Assembly (NCBI GenBank): GCA_022478985.1
Contig: JAKSZP010012245.1
Location: 1 to 64,000 of the forward strand
Origin: Massospora cicadina
Lineage: Eukaryota; Entomophthoromycota; Entomophthoromycetes; Entomophthorales; Entomophthoraceae
Length of the DNA stretch: 64,000 bases
Direction of reading: 5' to 3'
The stretch's first letter is position 1, and every line of letters starts with the position of its first letter. The notes beneath the pieces are model-generated. The model was not told the DNA's origin, did not search any database, and saw only the letters and a list, made by a program, of their open reading frames with translations. The position numbers and the translations under genes are program-made. Below are positions 56,170-64,000 of this stretch, piece by piece.

Positions 56170-57020
56170 GTTAGGGCAACTAAGGGCAAGGTGACCAGGC
56201 AACTGCATTCAAAGCAATTCACCTCATAGAGTCTACGCCCTTGGTTTTTTTAAGATGGTCCAGGATGATAATTTGACTATAGACAATAGGCATAAATAAG
56301 GTCCAGGTTGGTAGTTGGCCCATTGATGATTATCATAGGCAGGTTTGGGGAATAAGTTGAACTGCTGGTTAAAGCTCAGCCAAGGATGAGGCGCGTAGCT
56401 ATAATAAGGCTGTGGATTGCTAGGCGGAAGATGAACAGGATTGGAGAATGCCCCCAAATAAGAGAGTCCAGCTATGGCGTCGGTATGTTTCCACTCTGTA
56501 TTGGGCAGCAGGAAGGTAGCAGATAGACGGCGCAAGAACTGAACAATTTTGAGCAGTGGTACGTCATCGTCCAAAATTGGGGTCATGGCATTGTAAAGCT
56601 CATGGTATGGCTTTACCGCGGAGGTTATTGCAATGCACACGTCAGCTTCAGCTAGAATGAATACTCCAGTTAACACATGGATCTCCGCTATAAATCAATA
56701 AGCAAACGCAGTGAGGGTCTCATCACGTTGGAACCCAATGGTCAATAACTCAGCTTTATGCCGCAACATCTTTGTGGTACCTCCAAACAACCACAGCACA
56801 TTATCCTTCACCTCATGATATGCAACAGAACTTCTTGGAAGGTAGCAGGTAATTTGGTCAGCACTCCTAACATCCAAGGTGGATATCTGAAATTTAGCCT
56901 TCCACTGATTGGAGGCTCCTTCCACCACAAATTTAAATCGTATGAAGAAACCATGGATGTTTCCATTGCAGTCAGATTTAGTAGCTTGTCAATGCAGATC
57001 TACTCCTCTCACTTATAATG
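56170..57020 (-). pseudogene. C gag with zinc knuckle
   Basis: GNIHGFFIRFKFVVEGASNQ near 56940, WKAKFQISTLDVRSADQITC, then the open frame 56676-56233 (LTGVFILAEADVCIAITSAV, then a Tyr/Pro-rich tail). A CCHC knuckle is visible as CFEC then GHLALSC near 56215-56180, split by one frameshift. Matches gag of D. Confidence 0.75.
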
Positions 57021-57644
57021 GTGAGCCATAGGAGTGTTCTGCGAATTGGATCAAGGCTCATAGCTGGGATCTGATGAGCAGCTGGCTTGAAAGGGTCAGC
57101 GGCTCTTGGGTAGCATAAGGCTCTTTAGCTGGAAGGACTTCCATCACTTGGGGTTTTGTTGGGTCAAAACATAATCATTCTCAGAGCAGCCATCATGATT
57201 CAAGCGGCTCACACTGCATGCAGGTTTGGAGAAAAGCTCTTTGGCAGGGTATCCAGTCTCATATTTGCTGTAAAATGATCCTTCTTGAGTGACTCTTGTA
57301 CTTCCACTTCCCAATGGAGAAGAGGTGATTAAAAGGTAGGTATTAACTTCTGCTCTGTGCAGTGTAGACTCTCAGTAGCATTATTCAGGTGATTGGTGAG
57401 TTTCCTTTCTGTTGTCCAAGTATTTTTAGTGACTAACCGCACTTTTTAAGATTCATTACATCATCACGCTCCTGAAGGAGCTCCTCTTGTTTTTTTGAGC
57501 ATGACTTCCACCACAAGTTTGAGTTTTACAGTTTTGGCAAGCACAGCTGTTTGAAATAATTCTCCTTTGGTGCAGGCCTGATATACCATGGTTGCGGATT
57601 GAGTTATCTTTTTATTTTGGTTGTGATATTTCAATGACCCCCTC

Positions 57645-57656
57645 TAGTGAGCACCA
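57645..57656 (-). other. C primer-binding site
   Basis: TGGTGCTCACTA on the minus strand, one base after the LTR end TATAACA. Same as in D and E. Confidence 0.75.
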
Positions 57657-57657
57657 A

Positions 57658-58217
57658 TGTTATAAATTTGATGGAATCGTTAAGTTACTCTGTAAGGTTT
57701 TTACACAGGGTCAAACGCACTGCGCAATGGATGGACAATATGGAAATTATTAACCCATGAGATAAATGTATAGAATTTAATAAAATATGAAGCAATTGCT
57801 TCAGTCACACCGCTTTATTTATTTAATATATAACAGCATTTTTCTGCTCCGCTAAATTCCTCATATTAAAAATCCCCCTCTTCAATTGTCCCATCTCACT
57901 TATATATCAACGTCTTCAGTCAATTCCTCTCCATTAGCTTAGACTATTCAATTCTGCCATATTCCCATTGGTTATAAAAAGCATCGTATTCTTAAATTCC
58001 TTATCACCTTAGTTAACAGAAGTCTAGTCAAAATTACAGAATGAAACATCACCTTGTCACTTTATTTGGAGGAGATCCAATAAGTACCCTTTCAGACCCA
58101 ATATCATCTCATCTTAAGGCGCTCAAATATTTGTACCTATAAATTATGGTCAACTGATTCTAGCCAATCCGCCATGGCTAATTTGGGCTTATTATCCAGT
58201 TATATCAAATCTCAACA
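57658..58217 (-). repeat. C 5' LTR
   Basis: On the minus strand TGTTGAGATT to TATAACA; 560 bp. Start and end resemble the D LTR (TGTTAAGATT, GTTAACA). Confidence 0.85.
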
Positions 58218-58647
58218 TTCTCTAAAATTCATGTATATCTTAAATGTTGATTACTGCCATCTGATATTAGCTTACAGTCAAGTCTAACACTAGGAAAGTA
58301 AATAACTCTAGAGTGGTCTCTATGACAACTGCCAAACTTTTCATTTGCCATGTCTTCTCAAAATTTCCCTATGCTAAGAAATTGTTTACACTGTAATCAA
58401 AATTCACCACCTAATTCTGTAATACTTCATAAAAAGCCTAAAGTTTAAATCTTGGTGCTTAATCTCTTCAAACCTCAGTATGATAAGAAAATAGAGCGGT
58501 GTAAAAATTTATATAGAAGTTGATTATTGGTTGTCAACCCAGTAACCTTTTTACTGCACAGGTTCAGTTTCCTTATGCACCTCGCATTGTAAAAAATATA
58601 TGATCCAATAATAGTATGGAGACTATTATATATAGTTGAGTTAGAGT
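58218..58647. other. unassigned AT-rich stretch between C and F
   Basis: Nothing recognised. Confidence 0.4.
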
Positions 58648-59640
58648 TGTTATCAGGCCCAACGCTTCGGCAAGTATTTCCAATTAAATACTTGATAAGT
58701 CATAATCATAGGGATTCATTCCTGTATTACTGTCCACCCAATCTTCGTCAAGATCTCCTGATGACAGTAACTTCCAGCCCAACACACAGTCGGCAGCAAT
58801 CTCCTAGTCATGGTTCCCTTTGTCTCTAGATCCCTGATCAGATCTCTACTCTTCTCTCTGAGAGTCTACCAATTATTGCCTCCTGCGATAATATCCTTGA
58901 GATAGAACTTCACACTGGATGATGATAGTCTAACTATAACTGAATCTATAATAAAACTAGTAATGTTCTAATTTGTATTTTTGGGTATATGGGTCTTTTT
59001 TTATTATATTGAATCCTAGGGAATTTATAAGGGGATTCAGCCATATAACCCTCAGTTGACACCTCTTCAATGAAATGGCAGCTGTTGCTGTTGTATCACC
59101 CTTCCACGTCTCAGCAGCAATAGTCTTCCCCATCCTGGCTAGGATTTTGTCATTGGACATCCTTGAGACCTCAAATGGAAAGAGTCAGAAAATGTGTCCC
59201 TAACGTTTTCCTCTTGATCCAAGCAAACCAACCATAATTGGCTAGCGACCTGCTTAGGTAATGGGACTTATTACCCATTATGGCAGGTCACTTCACCAAC
59301 CAATCGATTTGCTAGTTGCAGGCAGCATCACTCACCTCGCAACTCACTACTCATTCCCAATCAGTCAGTGATGAAACCTGACCAATCCCAATTGGTACAC
59401 CTAATAGCTAATCACTATAAGATGCCCCTATTTCGTCAGCCACACCGCCTGTTGAGATATTAGGTATTCATCTGGATTGATCCCCAACAGATACAACCAG
59501 GCAAATATCCCAAAATCCCCCAAACGTAGTTCCTCCAAAATTCGGGCCAACTGATTTCCAATTCACTTTGCTTTAGAGAATTTTCCCTTAGCGACACCAG
59601 GTAATCTAGCAGGCTGAAAACATGGACAAAAATCCCAACA
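58648..59640 (-). repeat. probable F 3' LTR
   Basis: The 59640 end is supported: CCCAACA followed by CATCCCCCTCTTG, the same LTR-start/purine-tract arrangement as in C and D. The other end is placed at TGTTATCAGG by analogy with C. TATA-like TTATAAATT near 59022 and AATATAATAAAA near 59000 (minus strand) fit. No second LTR in the window. Confidence 0.45.
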
Positions 59641-59653
59641 CATCCCCCTCTTG

Positions 59654-61136
59654 CCTAGATTTCCAGTGAGAAAAGGACTGGGGCATGAGAACACCGCTTC
59701 AGACACCTTGTCAAATACTTCATTGGTTCAGGTGGAGTACACTCATTAATACTCAACGCTGCTTGGGATGACCTTCAGCATACAGCATTCCTCCTCTTCC
59801 TTCTCGCTACCGCCTAATCAGAGCGCGGTCCCCACAACCTCTTTTTATGCTGGTCTGATTGAATTACTCGTGATGATATTATTCCAAGGATCTGGTTTTC
59901 CCCACATCAGGGTATATGACCCTTTGTCATATTCAGGATTCTTGGTCCGGCGTCCTTGAGTTCCTGATTCTCTCCTCATCCTAGACAGGAGACTCTTGCC
60001 ATCGATGTTCATTTCATGGCTTGATTAAGAATACTTATTTCTATTCGCCCTTATTATTTCGCTCATAAACTCTTGGCTATAAGTCATTCTTAATTCTTCC
60101 CTTGGAAAGCTTATTTCATTAATTTTTGAAATTAATTTCCCAAAATTGTAACCTAATGGATTATAGAGTGCATAATGTCAACTTCTTTATAATTCTGACA
60201 TCCCCCTATAGTCCTGCTCATATGTCAAACTCAGAATCCTGCTACTGGCAACTTCTTAACAGCTTGTCAGATCTGGACCTCCTCCTCTTCCAGCAGAAGA
60301 GTCGGGATGCTTGACAGAACCTCTTCTATGGTCCCTCCAGGACTCATACGCCTAGTCTGGTGCAAGCGGCTAGTCTTTCCATTGAATTACCAGAAATGGT
60401 AACCAATCCCTCTAAAACCAGGCTTTCCATTGATTTGAACAGCTCTTGGCCAACTCTTCCCTTGCGGTTGATCCTCAAGTTGGACTTCAAAACCCTCCTG
60501 GATTCAGCTCCTTTCACTGATGCTCTAAACATCATCATCAATGCTCCAGAAGTCATGCTGGTTGCTTTGGATTGTTTGTTCTTGGCCAGGTCAGATTTGC
60601 TCCCTGAGTTCCTCTTCTGACATATCAATTTCCCTTCCCCTAGTCGCGTTCTCTCAGGGCTTGACGTCCGCTCAACAAATGTGGTTTCATGTAGGTCTTG
60701 CCCTTGCAAGTGTCCAATTGCATATTAATTTCGATGGGCTATTTCTTCCTACCGCGATCCATCCTCCCTCCCCCAAGAGGCGACATAGGCGGAATCATCC
60801 CCATACTGAGGACAACCAATGAAATAAAAGGTATAAAAATATATCAGCTTTTTTTTCTATAAATTTAAAAATCTCTCTTTTTTTCCAATATCTTTTATAA
60901 TTTTTTATTTTTATTCTCTCTTTTTTTCTATGGGACTTGACCTTGTTTCAGTTAAGAGGTCCATCTTTTCCCCCAAACTGGATCCTGGGCACTTAAACCT
61001 ACCAGTTTTCTATGGTTCAGAGGTCCTTTTTTGGACTTAACCATCTAGATTGGTTCAGAAGTCCTTTTTTCAGAATTTACTTAATCATCAGGAAATGACC
61101 AACTTAATGGTTCATCTGTCCTTTGGGAACTCTTTT
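59654..61136 (-). other. F region between pol stop and purine tract
   Basis: About 1.5 kb, much longer than the 300 bp in D. Open frames on both strands at 60344-60709, with no family recognised on either. A T/C-rich low-complexity tract lies at 60848-60945. Two units of GGTTCAGAGGTCCTTTTTT lie near 61013 and 61053. Confidence 0.4.
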
Positions 61137-62330
61137 ATTCTTTTTCTTTGATCCAACACTTTAGATGCTTAGCATGGAATAGATTTACTACTCCTCCATC
61201 TAAGAGATTCTTGATGGAATAAGCATCAGTCGCCATCTTGGCGATTACTTCAAATGGACCTGACCATAAATACATCCAATTTGTTTCTTTGTCTGAAGCC
61301 ATGCATATTGCAATAGGCGACTCTTTCTCCTATTCAATATTCTTTCTAATGCCAGTCAGTTCTTATCATATGTCAATTTCGCTCATATCCTTTTCTTCAA
61401 GGTTGCATCAAATGCTTGTTATTGCATATCAATCAGGATACTCTTCAGTCAGTTCAGGTATTGTTTGGTACTCATCCCCAGCGTAGGTTCTAAATCAAAT
61501 ATAATATTGGCGGCAACGCGGCCTTCCTCCCATATAGTAATTAAAATGGCATCTTTCCCATCACCATATGATGACTAATCTTGTAGGCGAATGTCGCCAA
61601 ACTCAGGTACATTCCCCACATGGAAGTTCTCCCTGCGACTAGCTTCCTCAGCGTCACAGCCAGCATCCCATTAACCCTCCTACCAGTCCGTTCATCTCCA
61701 GCTGGTATGGTACTGACACAACTCCCTGGATCCCCATTATTTCATTTATCCTTGGGATCACATGAGATGTGAAGTTGGTCCCATTATCACTCAGTATGAC
61801 TTGTGGACATCCATGCTGTTATACTACTTGATCCAGGATGAATCTCGCAGTACTGGTAGCATCAACTCTGGTTAGGGCTTTTGTTTTGACCCATCTCATC
61901 AGATGGTCAATGGCTACTATGATGTACTTCACTCCTCCTGTGCTCATTGCCAGCGGTCCCATCATGTTGATGGACACCATGTGCCATGCAAATCCAGGTC
62001 AGATCAGTCAGTATCCAGCTGTATTCTTGTGTGGTTTATGCAGTTGGTATTCCACGCAACAAGCCAGATAATCCGCAACATTGTAGTTAATCGTTACAAG
62101 TAATAATACTGGCGATAATGGTCAGTTGTTGTTCTCAGGCCTCCGTGCCTGACAACCTTATGAGCAGCTTATACTATTGCTGCTCTTTCTGACAGTTTTG
62201 GTAAAATAGCCATTTCCCATTTATCATCTTGAATATTTGTTCATCCATGGTCTCAGTGTTTTCCAACACTTTTTGAAGCGCACCTTGGATTTCTCAAGGC
62301 TCGTCCTCAATTCTTCCTTTGACCATTCTC
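61137..62330 (-). pseudogene. F integrase
   Basis: From the zinc finger (HKVVRHGGLRTTTDHYRQYY near 62165-62110, then a degraded CC-x2-C) through WHMVSINMMGPLAMSTGGVK and YIIVAIDHLMRWVKTKALTR (near 61990-61870), HGCPQVILSDNGTNFTSHVI (61820-61760), to the C-terminal WSGPFEVIAKMATDAYSIKN and FHAKHLKCWIKEKE, stop at about 61137. Stops and frameshifts near 61850, 61670 and 61550. Confidence 0.8.
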
Positions 62331-62439
62331 TGGAATAGCTCATCCGCATGTGGGTATACCAACTGAACCATTGGTAACTACGATAAGCCATCCGCGTTCT
62401 GGTGAGAAGCCCCCACTTGGTGTACTATCTCATAATCAT

Positions 62440-62715
62440 AAGCCTGAAGCTTAAGTGCCCATTGGGCCAGTCATCCTTCAGATTCCCATAGATTGTGCAG
62501 CCAACGCAGAGAAGAGTGGTCCATCACCACCTTAAAGTGCGTTCCATGGACATACACCCAAAACTGCTTACAAGCGTAAATGAACGTAAGGCATTCACAC
62601 TCAGTCACAGTGTAATTCCTCTCAGTGGCTGAGAGTGTCCGGCTCACATATGCCACCAGATGTTTGTCCCCAAATTCATCTACTTGGCTCAGTACAGCGC
62701 TGATTGCCATCAACG
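62440..62715 (-). pseudogene. F RNase H
   Basis: MMAISAVLSQVDEFGDKHLV, AYVSRTLSATERNYTVTECE, CLTFIYACKQFWVYVHGTHF, KVVMDHSSLRWLHNLWESEG; open for 80 codons. The Asp upstream (TDASLMAISAVLS) is preserved beyond the frame start. Confidence 0.8.
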
Positions 62716-62941
62716 AAGCATCAGTTTGAATGATAAACTCCTAATTGAAATTTGAATATTTCAGAATTGGCAAATTTTATCAGATACTGGCATAACTCAT
62801 CGAAGGAGTCCTGGGCCTCTTCATTCCATAAAAATCCTTTTTTCAGATTTTTTAGTAAATGAAACAAAGGCTTGGCTATTTTGAAAAGTCCCAAATAAAT
62901 CTTCTGTAGTATCTGACCATCCCAAGGAATACTTGGATGTC

Positions 62942-63850
62942 TCAGACACTCTTTGGCACAGCCATGCGCTCTATAGCTACTATCTTCTGGGGTTGCAGCT
63001 GCAATCCATTTGCATTAATCACAAATCCCAGGTATTCAAGCTCCTTCTTGAAGAAGTGGCACTTCCGTGGCTTGATCTTCAGGTTAGCTGTGGACAGTCT
63101 CTTAAAAACTTCCTCCAAGTGGTGCAGGTGATCAGTAAATGTTCTACTGAGCAAATTGATATCATCCAGATATACCAGGATGCACAACAACTTCAGGTCG
63201 CTCAATATCGCATCCATGACCCTCTGAAATGTCGCGGGCGCATTGCAAAGACTCTGGGACATCCTAGTTGGCTGATATAACCCCTGTGCAGTGATAATTG
63301 CACATTTTTCTTGGTCTTCTTCTGGTAAGTCAATCTGCCAGTATCCCAAGATTAGGTCCATTGCGAAGAGAATACTTCGCTTCTCCTAATTGATCCAGCG
63401 CATTGTCAATCCTCAGTAGGGGATACAAATCCTTCTTTGAAATTTTATTCAGCCTCTGATAGTCAATCACTACCTGAATTGATCCATCTTTTTTCTTTAC
63501 GATCAAAATTGGGCTTGCCCAGGGACTTAATGATGGAACTAGAAGCCCATGCTTTACTAGTTTGCTGATCTCATCTTCCACTACCACTTCAGCAGCTTTT
63601 GATCTTTGGATCGGTCTCATCCTTATTGGTAGATTTTCCCTGGTGTCAACCTTGTTATTATGCCTTGTGCGCATCCCAAATGTGGTCATCCTGAGCGAAT
63701 ACTTCCCAATATCTCTCAAATAATTTGAGCACCTCTTCCTTCTGCCCTTTCCGGCAGATCTGCGAGCTACTCTCAATCAACCAATAGGATGATGCTTTTG
63801 GCTGCTTCAGCCGGTAATCCCATTTCCTCAAGAGACCTAAAATCACTGGA
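62942..63850 (-). pseudogene. F reverse transcriptase, one frameshift near 63365
   Basis: Best-preserved RT of the non-chromodomain family. Upstream frame: LVPSLSPWASPILIVKKKDG and VVIDYQRLNKISKKDLYPLL (63550-63440). Downstream frame: MDLILGYWQIDLPEEDQEKC, TRMSQSLCNAPATFQRVMDA, ILVYLDDINLLSRTFTDHLH with intact YLDD near 63170, and ELEYLGFVINANGLQL. Another frameshift near 63690 affects the N-terminus. Confidence 0.85.
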
Positions 63851-64000
63851 ATCTTCTCAATTCTGCCATCAGGATTAAATTAATAAATGCGATGATTTGA
63901 TTCCTTTTGACCTCCACCAGTTTTTTGCTTAAATTCTCCAAGAGAACTCGTATTTTTCAATGGCCGGCATGATTATCCCAGGAGCCACCCATGGCTCCAC
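63851..64000 (-). pseudogene. F pol, protease-RT linker, cut by the window edge
   Basis: Collinear with the region upstream of RT in D; too short to assign further. The rest of F lies beyond 64000. Confidence 0.4.

Larger units (their letters stand above)
45592..58217 (-). mobile_element. C: Ty3/gypsy element, 3' LTR split by B2
   Basis: Reverse orientation. 5' LTR 57658-58217 (560 bp); 3' LTR 45592-45915 plus 51989-52230 (566 bp). Between: primer site (57645-57656), gag, protease, RT, RNase H and integrase. Own length without B2 is about 6.6 kb. Flanking TTTCC and TTCTC are not an exact duplication. Same family as D. Confidence 0.85.

Noticed and set aside
45587..58222. Exact target duplication around C
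   Set aside because: TTTCC and TTCTC match only partly; not counted.
60344..60709. 121-codon minus ORF and overlapping 86-codon plus ORF as real genes
   Set aside because: No motif, opposite frames both open, position inside element F; left as a question.
1..64000. CRISPR array, rRNA genes, bacterial operons
   Set aside because: No regular spacer-repeat pattern, no rRNA signature, and all recognisable coding is eukaryotic transposable elements.

Overview
This window contains no convincing host gene. It is a graveyard of transposable elements stacked inside one another, about 40% G+C by eye, most of them broken by frameshifts and stops. Several families point to a fungus with a large, repeat-rich genome: chromodomain Ty3/gypsy elements (chromoviruses) with what looks like Tf1-type self-priming, a LINE with an APE endonuclease and a CCHC ORF1 resembling fungal Tad-like elements, and a DIRS-like relic. 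One mariner fragment looks arthropod-like. An insect-associated early-diverging fungus would fit all of this, but the host is inference; nothing here identifies a species.

Layout. (1) 1-4283, + strand: 3' half of gypsy chromovirus A1, carrying a nested solo LTR of family B (B3, duplication ATGTC). (2) 4284-9440: AT-rich repeats, containing at 5881-7811 an ORF1-only LINE derivative with an exact 10-bp duplication. (3) About 9470-11260: a long inverted repeat whose interior holds two tRNA-like SINE units in tandem. (4) 11270-29094: one ancient + strand gypsy element, G. Its pol can be followed through five pieces, split by a 5.2-kb LINE (12118-17345), solo LTR H (17896-18784), solo LTR A2 (19693-26529), which itself contains full element B1 (20416-26393), and a folded-back mariner (26895-27448). 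Each interruption has its own target duplication. (5) 29150-30340: DIRS-like RT relic. (6) 30880-39366: partial gypsy E, then complete but decayed gypsy D. (7) 39367-45591: mostly unexplained, with a faint integrase trace and a second ORF1-only LINE protein (42410-43945). (8) 45592-58217, - strand: gypsy C, whose downstream LTR is split by full element B2 (45916-51983, duplication CAGAG). (9) 58648-64000, - strand: gypsy F, running off the right edge.

Two gypsy lineages coexist. A, B and G have chromodomain-ended pol; B appears to prime reverse transcription with its own RNA 5' end. C, D and E share a tRNA-type primer site (TGGTGCTCACTA), and F belongs with them by its RT. The most interesting signals are family B and the ORF1-only LINE. 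Family B elements have 1.15-kb LTRs with a conserved U3 reading frame, a matched leader/primer-site pair and no recognisable gag, yet they transposed. The ORF1-only LINE shares the 3' tail of the full LINE and transposed with a LINE-type duplication, like mammalian HAL1. LTR-pair differences and many stops look like CpG deamination, implying cytosine methylation of repeats.
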